NCBI GenBank assembly: GCA_902572075.1
Contig: CACGER010000002.1
Coordinates: 18,290-82,289, forward strand
Length of the DNA stretch: 64,000 nucleotides
Reading direction: 5' to 3'
Origin: an uncultured Prochlorococcus sp.
GTDB lineage: Bacteria; Cyanobacteriota; Cyanobacteriia; PCC-6307; Cyanobiaceae
A program made the translations under genes and the position numbers. Below, piece by piece: positions 1-9,225 of this stretch. Below the pieces are notes generated by a model, which saw nothing but the letters and a program-made list of their open reading frames with translations, searched no databases and was not told where the DNA came from. Position 1 is the first letter of the stretch; the number at the start of each line of letters is the position of its first letter.

Positions 1-2
1 TC

Positions 3-1703
3 AAGAATTTAGATAACAAAAAAGAAATTGGATCTCAACTATTGGAAGTATCGAAAGGAGATCATAATGAGAATGGATTTCTCGATTTTGGGTTTAATCA
101 ATCGATCTTAAACTCATTAATAAATAAAGGATATAAAAATCCAACTCCCATCCAAAAAGCTGCAATTCCCGAACTAATGTTAGGCAGGGATTTACTAGGC
201 CAAGCACAAACAGGAACAGGAAAGACTGCAGCTTTCGCATTACCATTAATAGAAAAACTTACAGATAATAAAGAATTAAATGCAAAGGTTTTAGTTATGA
301 CTCCTACAAGAGAATTAGCAACTCAAGTAGCAGAATCTTTTAAAAGTTATAGTTCTGAATCTAGTAATTTTAAGACGGTTGCAATATATGGAGGTACCGA
401 CTATCGAAATCAAATTTCTGCATTAAAAAGAAAAGTTGACGTAGTAGTTGGGACCCCAGGTCGAATAATGGATCATATAAGGCAGGGGACTTTTAAAATT
501 AAAGATATAAATTGTCTTGTTTTAGATGAGGCAGATGAAATGTTAAATATGGGTTTTCTTGAAGATATTGAATGGATAATAGATCAACTTCCGGAAAATA
601 AGCAGATGGTATTGTTTTCAGCAACAATGCCTAGTGAGATAAGAAATATAGCAAAAAAATATCTAAATGATCCCGCTGAAATATTAATCAAAAGTGTCAA
701 AAAAGAAACTCAATTAATTTCGCAAAAATTTCTATATGTACAAAGGCATCATAAGTTGGATGCTTTAAAAAGAATACTAGAACTTAATAACGAGGGAGTA
801 ATTATTTTTGTTAGGACAAAACTACTTACTACTTCAATAGCTGAAGCTTTAGAGAATTCAGGTCATACTGTGGCAGTACTTAATGGAGATATACCTCAAA
901 ATCAAAGAGAAAATACTGTAGATAGATTGAAAAAAGGATTTATTAATATCCTTGTTGCAACTGATGTCGCAGCTAGAGGATTAGATGTTGAGAGGATAAA
1001 ACTTGTTGTTAATTACGATTTTCCTTTTGACAAGGAAACATATACTCATAGAATTGGAAGAACTGGAAGGGCAGGCAGATCCGGAGAAGCAATTTTATTT
1101 GTTAATCAAAGAGAAAAACATTTTCTAAGAAACTTAGAAAACTCAACAAGAACCAAGATTGAAGAAATTAATATACCAAGTAATAAAATAATAAATGAAA
1201 AAAGGATGGAGAAACTTATAGATAATGTTAATGAGAGTCTTTTAGCTAAAGATGAAAATGAAGAAAATAAAGCTTTGATTATTGATGTTCTAGATAATTT
1301 AAAAGAAAAATACTCTATGGATGACTCAAATATTGCAATGGCGGCTATTAATTTAGTAATAGGTAATAAATCATTTTTTGTTAATGACGATGATTCTTGG
1401 ATTAATAAACAAAATAATACTGATCGAAATAGATCAAATAGAAATAGTAATAATCGTATGAGAAATTCAAATAGAAGAAATAATTATCAAAATGATTCTT
1501 TTGAAACCTACAAATTTAACTTTGGTAAATTTGATGGAGTTAGAGTTGCAAATATTATATCCTCAATCTGTAATTCAACTAATATAAATGGTAGATCCAT
1601 AGGTAAGATACAAATTTTTAATGATTACAGTTTGGTAGATTTACCCAGAGATTTGCATAGAGAAACTAAAAATAAATTAAAAAAAATTAAAGTCAGAAAC
1701 TAG
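3..1703 (+). CDS. deaD: DEAD-box ATP-dependent RNA helicase, 5' partial
   Basis: ATP-driven RNA helicase of the DeaD/CsdA group, expected to act in ribosome assembly and in opening structured RNA, particularly in the cold. Counting from the TTG at 42, the core motifs are AQTGTGKT (about 55-62), PTRELA, TPGR, DEAD (162-165), SAT, and HRIGRTGRAGR starting at 336. An Asn/Arg-rich linker follows, then a C-terminal DbpA-type RNA-binding domain (FGKFDGVRVANII). The frame stays open from 42 back to the first bases of the window and has no ATG near the Q motif, so the true start lies upstream and the TTG at 42 is probably internal. Family assignment is firm; the N-terminal extent is unknown. Confidence 0.93.
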   Translation, partial: KNLDNKKEIGSQLLEVSKGDHNENGFLDFGFNQSILNSLINKGYKNPTPIQKAAIPELMLGRDLLGQAQTGTGKTAAFALPLIEKLTDNKELNAKVLVMTPTRELATQVAESFKSYSSESSNFKTVAIYGGTDYRNQISALKRKVDVVVGTPGRIMDHIRQGTFKIKDINCLVLDEADEMLNMGFLEDIEWIIDQLPENKQMVLFSATMPSEIRNIAKKYLNDPAEILIKSVKKETQLISQKFLYVQRHHKLDALKRILELNNEGVIIFVRTKLLTTSIAEALENSGHTVAVLNGDIPQNQRENTVDRLKKGFINILVATDVAARGLDVERIKLVVNYDFPFDKETYTHRIGRTGRAGRSGEAILFVNQREKHFLRNLENSTRTKIEEINIPSNKIINEKRMEKLIDNVNESLLAKDENEENKALIIDVLDNLKEKYSMDDSNIAMAAINLVIGNKSFFVNDDDSWINKQNNTDRNRSNRNSNNRMRNSNRRNNYQNDSFETYKFNFGKFDGVRVANIISSICNSTNINGRSIGKIQIFNDYSLVDLPRDLHRETKNKLKKIKVRN

Positions 1704-1712
1704 TAATAGAGA

Positions 1713-2006
1713 ATGAAAGCTGGCAAATATAGTTTATTTATTTTTGTGAATTTGATAATACTATTCAACTCCTTAAATAGTTATTATTTAGCTCAAACGA
1801 AAAAAAAATCAATCATAAAATTATTTTGTCTTCAGAGTGTCAAAGAGGAGATGCTGAAATCAGAAATGATATATAGTGAAGAAATTGCGAATGAAACTTG
1901 TGATTGTTACTACGAACAATTTATGCAAACTGCAAGTCATCATGATGCAAAAACAAAATGTAAATTAGAAACTAAAGAAAATTTAAATCATAATAGGAAA
2001 ATTTAA
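1713..2006 (+). CDS. Small secreted or membrane-anchored hypothetical protein
   Basis: I do not recognise this 97-residue protein. It begins with a short charged stretch, then a hydrophobic segment at about residues 7-27 that looks like a signal peptide or anchor. The mature part carries cysteines including a C-D-C pair followed by YYEQF and a later CK, a pattern seen in small exported cyanobacterial proteins of unknown role. It starts 9 bases after the helicase stop and ends 11 bases before an ABC exporter, so it is probably co-transcribed with both. Its codon use and AT richness match the neighbours, which supports it as a real gene. Confidence 0.65.
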   Translation: MKAGKYSLFIFVNLIILFNSLNSYYLAQTKKKSIIKLFCLQSVKEEMLKSEMIYSEEIANETCDCYYEQFMQTASHHDAKTKCKLETKENLNHNRKI

Positions 2007-2017
2007 TTATTATTTTT

Positions 2018-3790
2018 ATGAGGTTTAAGAACAATCAAAATCCAATAATTAGACTTTATTTAAATCTGATTGAGGAAAGAAGGTTACTATTTTTTGCTTT
2101 TCTTAGTTCCATAATTAATAAAATATTAGATTTAGCTCCCCCTGTAATAATTGGTCTTGCAGTGGATATCGTTGTTAAGGAACAGAATTCATGGATTGCT
2201 GGTTTTGGAATGAAAGAAGTTCCAGCACAATTGATTTTCCTTGCATTTGCTTCAGGAATAGTTTGGTCTGGTGAATCCTCCTTTGAATATTTATATTCGA
2301 TTTTATGGAGAAATTTGGCTCAGCTATCGCAACATAAATTAAGAATAAAAGCTTATGAGCATATCCAGAAATTAGATATGGATTTTTTTGAAAATGATAA
2401 TACTGGAAGGCTATTATCTATTTTGAATGATGATATAAATCAACTTGAGAGATTTCTAGACCAAGGGGCTAATCAGATTATTCAGTTATTTGTAACTGTT
2501 TTAATAATTGGGGGCACTATGATTTTTGTCGCTCCAAAAATCGCTTTATTTGCTTTCTTTCCTATTCCAATTATATTTTTAGGATCAATTAAATTTCAAA
2601 GGAAGCTTGCTCCAAAATACAGAGATGTTAGAAATAAAGCTGGACTGTTGGCATCAAGGCTTAATAATAATTTAAGTGGAATTCTAACCATAAAAAGTTT
2701 TACTAAAGAAAAATGGGAACTAAATAGATTAAATAAAGAAAGTCTCGATTATCAAAGAAGTAATAAAGCTGCAATAAAATTATCTTCTGCTTTTATCCCT
2801 CTTATAAGATTTGCAATTTTATTTGCCTTTATAGCGATTCTATTAATTGGAGGTTTCCAAACTTGGAATAAGACACTTGATGTAGGTACTTATAGTTTTT
2901 TAGTGTTTATTACACAAAGACTATTATGGCCTTTAACTACTTTGGGGCATGTTTTAGATGATTTTCAGAGATCTATGGCTTCAATAGATAGAGTAATTGA
3001 CCTCATAGATACTCCTATAAAAATAAAAGATGGAAAAATAAAAATTGAACCTAAAGATATCAAAGGAGAAATTATTTTTGATAATGTAAATTTTAATTAT
3101 CCTGGACGAGATTTAACTTTAAAAAAAATAAATTTCAAAATTGAAAATAACTCAACATTAGGAATTGTGGGTTTAACAGGTTCTGGGAAAAGTACAATAA
3201 TAAAACTACTACTTAGAATTTATGATAGTAATAATGGGTCAATAACCTTGGATGGGGTTTCTATTAAAGAAATAAATTTGAGGGATTTAAGAAAGTGTAT
3301 CTCCTTAGTAAGTCAAGAAACTTATTTATTTCATGGCAGTGTACAAGAAAATATTGCTTATGGCTCAATCAACCCAAGTCTTAAAGATATTATTAAAGCT
3401 TCAAAGATTGCGGAAGCTCATAAATTTATTGAACAATTACCAGATGGTTATAAAACTATAGTGGGGGAAAGGGGCCAAAGGCTTTCAGGCGGGCAACGTC
3501 AAAGAATTGCCTTGGCCAGAGCAGTTTTAAAGGATGCTCCAATATTAATATTAGATGAAGCTACTGCCTCAGTTGATAATGAAACAGAGGCTTTAATTCA
3601 AAAATCGTTATCTAAAATCACAAAAGAAAGAACAACTATAGTAATAGCTCATAGATTAAGCACTATTAAAAATGCGGATAATATTGTAGTTATTGATAAA
3701 GGTAAAATAGTTGAAAGTGGAAAACATGAAAAACTATTAGATCAAAATAAAATATATGCTGATTTGTGGAATGTTCAAGTAGGGATTTAG
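2018..3790 (+). CDS. ABC transporter, fused membrane and ATPase domains (MsbA/MdlB type)
   Basis: Half-transporter of the exporter class, expected to dimerise in the inner membrane. The N-terminal half (about residues 1-310) has several hydrophobic helices forming the type-1 exporter membrane domain. The nucleotide-binding domain follows: Walker A GLTGSGKST near 385, signature LSGGQRQR, Walker B ILILDEATASVD and the H-loop AHRLST. Length (590) is normal for the MsbA/MdlB group. The substrate cannot be read from sequence; lipids, peptides or drugs are all known for relatives. It follows a small secreted protein by 11 bases and has psbP convergent downstream. Confidence 0.9.
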   Translation: MRFKNNQNPIIRLYLNLIEERRLLFFAFLSSIINKILDLAPPVIIGLAVDIVVKEQNSWIAGFGMKEVPAQLIFLAFASGIVWSGESSFEYLYSILWRNLAQLSQHKLRIKAYEHIQKLDMDFFENDNTGRLLSILNDDINQLERFLDQGANQIIQLFVTVLIIGGTMIFVAPKIALFAFFPIPIIFLGSIKFQRKLAPKYRDVRNKAGLLASRLNNNLSGILTIKSFTKEKWELNRLNKESLDYQRSNKAAIKLSSAFIPLIRFAILFAFIAILLIGGFQTWNKTLDVGTYSFLVFITQRLLWPLTTLGHVLDDFQRSMASIDRVIDLIDTPIKIKDGKIKIEPKDIKGEIIFDNVNFNYPGRDLTLKKINFKIENNSTLGIVGLTGSGKSTIIKLLLRIYDSNNGSITLDGVSIKEINLRDLRKCISLVSQETYLFHGSVQENIAYGSINPSLKDIIKASKIAEAHKFIEQLPDGYKTIVGERGQRLSGGQRQRIALARAVLKDAPILILDEATASVDNETEALIQKSLSKITKERTTIVIAHRLSTIKNADNIVVIDKGKIVESGKHEKLLDQNKIYADLWNVQVGI

Positions 3791-3804
3791 TATGAATTTC
3801 TAAA

Positions 3805-4362
3805 CTATATTAAGAAGTTAAATGATTCAATTACGTTACTAAACATACCGTCAACTTTATTCCACCTTTCTTCATTTGTCCCTACAGCGAAAGTGTAAAG
3901 TGTTCCTCTATCAATTACGACAGTAGCTAATTCATGTCTTGCCTGTTCATTTAAATTTAATTCATACTCTAAATCATAGAAAATATGATTGGATGCCTCC
4001 CTCTTATTGGCATTTATAAGTTTTACCGCTCTACCAGAACCTTCGGGAGCAATGACTTTATCAATTAATGTTTGACCTACTTCACTTGGGCTTCCTAATT
4101 GCTCTAATTGAACCTCTTTATTGACATCAGAAATAACTAAGCTTAAGGTCTCATTACTATTTATTAAATCATGATAAATAATTTCAGGTCCTCCATCGAC
4201 TTTTACTCTAGTCCATCCTGTTGGATACAAAAAGGCATATCTACCATCTGGGCTTTGATAAGCTTCTAATCCCGCATTTAGTCCGCCACTACAAGCACTC
4301 AGTGTTAAGCACAAAAAAACCAAAAATAAATATTTGAAAGGATTAAATTTAATATTTTTCAT
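3805..4362 (-). CDS. psbP: Photosystem II CyanoP (PsbP-like) lipoprotein
   Basis: Thylakoid-lumen PsbP homologue (CyanoP) thought to help photosystem II assembly or stability on the lumenal side. The N terminus is a lipoprotein signal peptide with lipobox LSAC, giving the lipidated Cys24. The mature region shows the PsbP fold signature around YQSPDGRYAFLYPTGWTRV and the C-terminal TLYTFAVGTNEERW...VIESF. Length 185 fits the cyanobacterial form. It is alone on the minus strand between the ABC exporter and recR, so it probably has its own promoter in the 100 bases before recR. Confidence 0.92.
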   Translation of the reverse strand: MKNIKFNPFKYLFLVFLCLTLSACSGGLNAGLEAYQSPDGRYAFLYPTGWTRVKVDGGPEIIYHDLINSNETLSLVISDVNKEVQLEQLGSPSEVGQTLIDKVIAPEGSGRAVKLINANKREASNHIFYDLEYELNLNEQARHELATVVIDRGTLYTFAVGTNEERWNKVDGMFSNVIESFNFLI

Positions 4363-4465
4363 TTTGTTTGAAATTACTAACTAAAAACATAATAAGACAT
4401 TAAAAGCAAACAATTATGGCAATTCAGAATTTTGCGTCTAAATTATTTCTAGAAATAGTTAAATT

Positions 4466-5065
4466 TTGATTACCTATACCAAACCGCTTTCAAAATTAAT
4501 TGGTCATTTTGAGAAATTCCCAGGGATTGGTCCAAGAACAGCTCAAAGGTTAGCGTTGTTTATTTTAAAACAACCTGAAAGCACAATAAGGGATTTTTCG
4601 AAGTCTCTGTTAGAAGCTCATAGTAATGTTGGTCGTTGTAAAAAATGCTTCAATTTAACTTCAGAAGATGAATGCGAAATTTGTAGAAATAAAGAAAGAA
4701 ATCACAAACTAATCTGCGTGGTAGCAGAAACCAAAGATTTGCTTGCTTTGGAACGTGCTCGAGAATTTAAAGGTGTCTACCATGTTATTGGTGGTTTAAT
4801 ATCTCCAATGGATTCTGTTGGCCCTGAACTCTTAGAAATAAGGAGCTTAGTAGAACGAGTTAGTAAATCAGAAATAGATGAGATCATATTGGCATTAACT
4901 CCAAGTGTTGAGGGAGATACAACAAGTCTTTATATTGGAAAATTGTTAGCCCCTTTTACAAAAGTCACAAGGATTGCGTATGGCCTTCCAATGGGCAGTG
5001 AACTTGAATATGTAGATGAAGTTACACTTGCGAGAGCCTTAGAAGGGAGAACAAAACTAAACTAA
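4466..5065 (+). CDS. recR: Recombination mediator RecR
   Basis: RecR works with RecO (and RecF) to load RecA at gapped DNA. Visible are the helix-hairpin-helix region near the N terminus ([13 protein letters not shown]), the four-cysteine zinc finger (CKKCFNLT...CEIC) and the Toprim domain ([28 protein letters not shown]). Length 199 is typical. The start must be TTG at 4466 (or the ATT just before it), because an in-frame TAA lies at 4460-4462 and no ATG is available before the conserved N terminus. It is followed after 3 bases by lipA, so the two are likely one transcript. Confidence 0.95.
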   Translation: MITYTKPLSKLIGHFEKFPGIGPRTAQRLALFILKQPESTIRDFSKSLLEAHSNVGRCKKCFNLTSEDECEICRNKERNHKLICVVAETKDLLALERAREFKGVYHVIGGLISPMDSVGPELLEIRSLVERVSKSEIDEIILALTPSVEGDTTSLYIGKLLAPFTKVTRIAYGLPMGSELEYVDEVTLARALEGRTKLN

Positions 5066-5068
5066 ACA

Positions 5069-5968
5069 ATGATAAACAATAATCTAATCAATAAAGAAAA
5101 AATCTTAAGACTTCCCTCTTGGATTAAATTTCCTATTAGTAAAGCTTCAGAGTTTGAAAAAATACAAAAACTCATCAAAAAATCAAATATTCATACTATT
5201 TGCGAAGAAGCAAGATGTCCAAATAGAGCAGAATGTTACGCTTCAGGAACTGCCACTTTTTTACTGGGTGGTTCAATATGTTCTCGTTCTTGTGCTTTTT
5301 GCCAAGTAAATAAAGGTAGACCAAGTTCTATCGATATTGATGAATGTACTCAGGTTGCTGAAGCAGTGAAAGTACTAAATTTGAAATATGTTGTTTTGAC
5401 ATCTGTAGCTAGAGACGATCTCCCTGATCATGGAGCAAATTTATTTATATCTACAATTGATGAGATTAGGAAAATTGATTCAACAATCAAAATAGAGGTT
5501 TTAACTCCTGATTTATGGGGTGGTGGCAAAAATTTTGATGAAAATAATAACCTCCAAACTGAGAGATTGAAGATGATTTTAGAACAAGATCCAATATGTT
5601 TTAATCATAACCTTGAAACTGTTGAAAGACTGCAAAATGAAGTCAGGAGAGGTGCAAATTATACAAAATCCCTTAGTTTACTAAAAAAGTCAAAAGATAT
5701 TGCTCCTCATATTCAAACCAAATCAGGGATTATGTTAGGTCTTGGGGAAACATTGGATGAAATAAAAAATACAATTTATGATCTTAAAAAAATAGATTGT
5801 GATCAAATTACAATTGGCCAATATTTAAGGCCCTCACTAAATCATTTGGCAGTTGAGAAATATTGGGATCCATCAGAGTTCGAATATTTATATCGCTTCT
5901 CCAAGGACATAGGATTCAAGAAAGTATCTTCCGGTCCCTTAGTAAGAAGTAGTTATCATGCGGGTTAA
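5069..5968 (+). CDS. lipA: Lipoyl synthase (radical SAM)
   Basis: Inserts two sulfurs into octanoyl groups on lipoyl-dependent enzymes. Both iron-sulfur sites are visible: the auxiliary cluster cysteines at 45, 50 and 56 (CEEARCPNRAEC) and the radical-SAM CxxxCxxC at 71, 75 and 78 (CSRSCAFC). The usual C-terminal RSSY motif is present (VRSSYHAG), with Arg-Ser-Ser close to the end. Length 299 is standard. The stop codon overlaps that of the convergent gene downstream by four bases (TTAA). Cyanobacteria often carry two lipoyl synthases; whether this genome has another cannot be judged here. Confidence 0.96.
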   Translation: MINNNLINKEKILRLPSWIKFPISKASEFEKIQKLIKKSNIHTICEEARCPNRAECYASGTATFLLGGSICSRSCAFCQVNKGRPSSIDIDECTQVAEAVKVLNLKYVVLTSVARDDLPDHGANLFISTIDEIRKIDSTIKIEVLTPDLWGGGKNFDENNNLQTERLKMILEQDPICFNHNLETVERLQNEVRRGANYTKSLSLLKKSKDIAPHIQTKSGIMLGLGETLDEIKNTIYDLKKIDCDQITIGQYLRPSLNHLAVEKYWDPSEFEYLYRFSKDIGFKKVSSGPLVRSSYHAG

Positions 5969-6465
5969 CTTTCTTTAATTAAAGAGAGTTTCTTTTCAAG
6001 CTTTTTCAAGATGGAAATGCAATCCCCATTCATAAGTGTACCTGCACCTCCCCAAACCAATCTTAATAAAAGATCTACTGGGCTAGAACCAACTTCTTTC
6101 ACAATTTTGAAGCCTATTAACTTGAAATATCTTACGAGTTTTTTACTATATCCTTCACTATCAAAAATAGCTAAAAGTCTTGCTTTGTTGCTTGATTTTT
6201 TTTCAATAGCCCAAGCCATAGTTGTTGCCCATATTAATTCCGAAACAAAAGCAGGAGATTTACTAAGGATTCTCAATGTATCAAGCTGAATACCTTGTTT
6301 ATTTAAATAAGTCCAACCTTTCATTTCGGCCCAAATCTTAATGATGTTATTTTTCTGTTCTGCTATAACGATTCTAAAGAAACATAATCCAAGTGTTTCT
6401 CTTACTTGAATTTTAATTAATAATCCTATGTTACCTGCTAATTTTTCTAAATCTTCAACTTTCAT
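5965..6465 (-). CDS. Conserved hypothetical protein, possibly acetyltransferase-like
   Basis: A 166-residue soluble protein I cannot name with confidence. The middle section (ELIWATTMAWAIEKKSSNKARLLAIFDSE, then KLVRYFKLIGFKIVKEVG) resembles the pattern of GNAT folds, where a helix carrying the acyl-CoA loop is followed by a strand and an R-Y/F-F-K-x-x-G-F segment; this is a weak, by-eye similarity and no clear acetyl-CoA loop is visible. It is the last gene of the minus-strand run that starts at lysA, 11 bases after trhO, and shares a four-base overlapping stop with lipA. Confidence 0.6.
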   Translation of the reverse strand: MKVEDLEKLAGNIGLLIKIQVRETLGLCFFRIVIAEQKNNIIKIWAEMKGWTYLNKQGIQLDTLRILSKSPAFVSELIWATTMAWAIEKKSSNKARLLAIFDSEGYSKKLVRYFKLIGFKIVKEVGSSPVDLLLRLVWGGAGTLMNGDCISILKKLEKKLSLIKES

Positions 6466-6476
6466 GATTTTGAAAA

Positions 6477-7409
6477 TTAGTCCTTATGGATTTTATGATT
6501 TTCCACTTTTAACCTATCCATTTGTTTTTGTCTTTCTTCAAACCTTTTCCTATCATCATCACTGAATTGATCTATGCAGAAATGGCATTGGATACCCTTT
6601 CTATATTCTTTTCTTTTTTGATCTTGAATTGAAACTGGCATTCCACATGCATGACAAATCGAGTAGGAGCCTTTTTCTAATTCTTGATCTAAAGCAACTC
6701 TTTTGTCAAAAACATAACATTCGCCTTCAAATAAGTTTTCTTCTTTTGGGATATCATCAAGATATTGAAGAATGCCTCCTTTTAGGTGATAAATATTTTT
6801 ATAACCTTTCTTTTTCAGCAAACTAGTAGCTTTTTCACATCTTATTCCTCCGGTACAAAACATTGCTATATTTGTAGAATTTTTATTTTCTAAATGGGTA
6901 TCTAGATGATCATTTACCCACTTGGGGAATTCGCTAAAGTTTCTTGTATTTGGGTTTATAGAGTTATGAAATGTACCTATAGAAACCTCATAATTATTTC
7001 TAGTATCGATGACTATTGTATTTTGATTTTGAATTAACTTATTCCAATCAGCGGAGTCAACATAGGTCCCATTATTTTCTGAAGGATTTATTTCAGAGAC
7101 ACCCATGGTGACTATTTCTTTCTTGATTTTTATTTTTAGTTTTTTGAAGACTTTCTTTTTTGAAAAGTTTACTTTCATATTTAAATTTCTATTATCTACA
7201 TATTTATTAAGTAAATTGATAATAATATCAATTACATATTTATCAGCACAAATAGTTCCATTAATACCCTCACTTGCAAAAATTAATAAACCTGAAAGAT
7301 CGTTTTCATTTTCGATTTCTAATAATTTATTTTTTAGATCAATAATTAAGTTTTCTTGAAATGGGAAGAAAGAGTAAAGAGAAACTATTTTATAATTTTT
7401 GCCTTTCAT
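6477..7409 (-). CDS. trhO: tRNA uridine(34) hydroxylase, rhodanese family
   Basis: Rhodanese-domain protein of the YceA/TrhO family, which hydroxylates uridine 34 of certain tRNAs using molecular oxygen. The order is an N-terminal alpha/beta domain, a rhodanese domain (about 120-220) with the catalytic-type Cys185 in [12 protein letters not shown], and a C-terminal cysteine region (CHAC near 252 and CHFC near 275) that likely binds a metal. Length 310 is typical. Its start overlaps the bioB stop by four bases, so they are translationally linked. Confidence 0.9.
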   Translation of the reverse strand: MKGKNYKIVSLYSFFPFQENLIIDLKNKLLEIENENDLSGLLIFASEGINGTICADKYVIDIIINLLNKYVDNRNLNMKVNFSKKKVFKKLKIKIKKEIVTMGVSEINPSENNGTYVDSADWNKLIQNQNTIVIDTRNNYEVSIGTFHNSINPNTRNFSEFPKWVNDHLDTHLENKNSTNIAMFCTGGIRCEKATSLLKKKGYKNIYHLKGGILQYLDDIPKEENLFEGECYVFDKRVALDQELEKGSYSICHACGMPVSIQDQKRKEYRKGIQCHFCIDQFSDDDRKRFEERQKQMDRLKVENHKIHKD

Positions 7410-8413
7410 AAAGAAGATAATGTTTTTTCACGAGTTTCAAAATCTTTGTTAAATGATACTCCTACCTCTTTAAGGAGTTTTCTGTCTGATTGAAAAGATG
7501 GATTTGAAGTTGTGAGTAACTCATCTCCATAGAAAATTGAATTTGCCCCACATTGAAAACATAAAATTTGGGCTTCTTTTGATAGCTTTTCTCTCCCTGC
7601 ACTTAATCTTATTTTACTTTTAGGCATAAGAATTCTTGCTGTAGCTATCATCCTTATCATTTCAATAGAATCAATTTCTTGATTATCTTCTAAACCAGTA
7701 CCTTCAATAGCTACTAATGAATTTATAGGAACACTTTCAGGGTGTGGATTCATATTTGAAAGCACTTTCAAAAGAGATGCTCTATCGCCATTAGATTCCC
7801 CCAAACCTATTATCCCTCCACAACAAACATTTATTCCTGCATTCCTTACTCTTTTGATAGTATCTAGTCTGTCTTGATAAGTTCTTGTGGTAATAATATT
7901 TTTATAATGCTCAGGACTAGTATCAAGATTGTGGTTATAAGCGGTTAAACCTGCATCAGCTAGTCTACAGGCTTGTTCTTCTGTAAGCATTCCAGCAGTA
8001 ACGCATGCTTCCATACCTAAATCTCTAACACCCCTAACCATCTCTAACATTGCATTAAAAGATTTTCCATCTCTAATTTCTCTCCACGCCCAACCCATAC
8101 AAAACCTATCTGCACCCTCATTCTTTGCAATTTGAGCTCTTGCTAAAACCTCTTCAACTTGAAATTGTGGATGACTTTTGATTTCGCTAGCACTATAAAT
8201 TGATTGGCTACAGTACGAACAATTTTCCTCACATCCACCAGTTTTTACGCTGAATAATGATGCTAATTGAATATTGTATTTATTAAATTTCCTGTGAATG
8301 ATTTGTGATTCCCACATTAACTCAATAAGAGGCATATTAAGTAATTTCAATATCTCCTCTTTATCCCAATCGAACCTAATTTCTCTTAATAACTGATTTT
8401 TCGAATTAGGCAT
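7406..8413 (-). CDS. bioB: Biotin synthase (radical SAM)
   Basis: Converts dethiobiotin to biotin. The radical-SAM cluster ligands are Cys61, Cys65 and Cys68 ([11 protein letters not shown]). Other family landmarks are [31 protein letters not shown] and the C-terminal RLSAGRE, with downstream Cys residues ([19 protein letters not shown]) around the second cluster. Length 335 is normal. It lies 5 bases after uppS on the same strand. No other biotin genes are in the window, so its membership of this operon is positional rather than by pathway. Confidence 0.96.
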   Translation of the reverse strand: MPNSKNQLLREIRFDWDKEEILKLLNMPLIELMWESQIIHRKFNKYNIQLASLFSVKTGGCEENCSYCSQSIYSASEIKSHPQFQVEEVLARAQIAKNEGADRFCMGWAWREIRDGKSFNAMLEMVRGVRDLGMEACVTAGMLTEEQACRLADAGLTAYNHNLDTSPEHYKNIITTRTYQDRLDTIKRVRNAGINVCCGGIIGLGESNGDRASLLKVLSNMNPHPESVPINSLVAIEGTGLEDNQEIDSIEMIRMIATARILMPKSKIRLSAGREKLSKEAQILCFQCGANSIFYGDELLTTSNPSFQSDRKLLKEVGVSFNKDFETREKTLSSL

Positions 8414-8418
8414 TTTTG

Positions 8419-9222
8419 TTAGGAAGAATATTGAGAATCTTCAAGAGATTCATTTGGTAATGATTCTATACCCCCGAAACGTCTATTCCTTGATTGATAA
8501 TCAATTATTGCTTTCAGAAATTCAATCTCATTGAAGTCTGGCCAAAGTACGTCAGATATGTAAATTTCTGAATAAGCTAATTGCCATAAAAGAAAATTAC
8601 TTATCCTTTTTTCTCCGCTAGTTCTAATAAGTAATTCTGGATCTTTAATGCCTCGAGTTAATAGCTTTGAATTAAATAATTCTTCATTAACTTCACTTGG
8701 TTTTATTTCACCTGAAAAAGTTTTTATTGCTAGTTCTTTTGCAACTTTTACTATTTCTTGCCTGCCACCATAATTGACGCAAACATTCAATAAAAATTCA
8801 TTGTTGTTTCTAGTTAGTGATTCTGAACTAGAGATTATTTTTTTTAAATTTTCTGGGAAAGGAGTTAGATCCCCAATAAATTTAATTTTTATTGATTCTT
8901 CATTTATCTCTTCAATTTCGTTTCTCAAAACTTCTCTAAAAAGATTTATAAGGAAGTCAACCTCTTTTATTGGCCTTGTCCAATTCTCAGTTGAAAAAGC
9001 ATAAACAGTAAGAACTTTACAACCTAATTTTTTTGATGCTTTTAGGATTTCTTTTAAAACATTCACTCCTCTCTTGTGCCCATATGTACGAGGTAAGCCT
9101 TTTTTTGTTGCCCATCTCCCATTCCCATCCATAATTATTGCAATATGTTGTGGAACTTTCTGCATATCTAATCTCTTAGATAAGTCGTTATTTTTCTCGT
9201 CAATTATTTTTCCTAAACTCAT
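8419..9222 (-). CDS. uppS: Isoprenyl transferase (undecaprenyl diphosphate synthase)
   Basis: cis-Prenyltransferase that builds the C55 carrier lipid for peptidoglycan and other envelope glycans. The catalytic start motif [13 protein letters not shown] is present with the Mg-binding Asp32; later motifs are [14 protein letters not shown], the [12 protein letters not shown] segment and the C-terminal [17 protein letters not shown] followed by [19 protein letters not shown]. Length 267 is normal with a short N-terminal extension. It is only 3 bases after cdaA and 5 before bioB, so it is co-transcribed with them. Confidence 0.96.
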   Translation of the reverse strand: MSLGKIIDEKNNDLSKRLDMQKVPQHIAIIMDGNGRWATKKGLPRTYGHKRGVNVLKEILKASKKLGCKVLTVYAFSTENWTRPIKEVDFLINLFREVLRNEIEEINEESIKIKFIGDLTPFPENLKKIISSSESLTRNNNEFLLNVCVNYGGRQEIVKVAKELAIKTFSGEIKPSEVNEELFNSKLLTRGIKDPELLIRTSGEKRISNFLLWQLAYSEIYISDVLWPDFNEIEFLKAIIDYQSRNRRFGGIESLPNESLEDSQYSS

Positions 9223-9225
9223 CAG

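Noticed and set aside
42..1703. DEAD-box helicase starting at the TTG at 42
   Set aside because: The frame is open to the left edge of the window and family members are longer, so the true start is outside.
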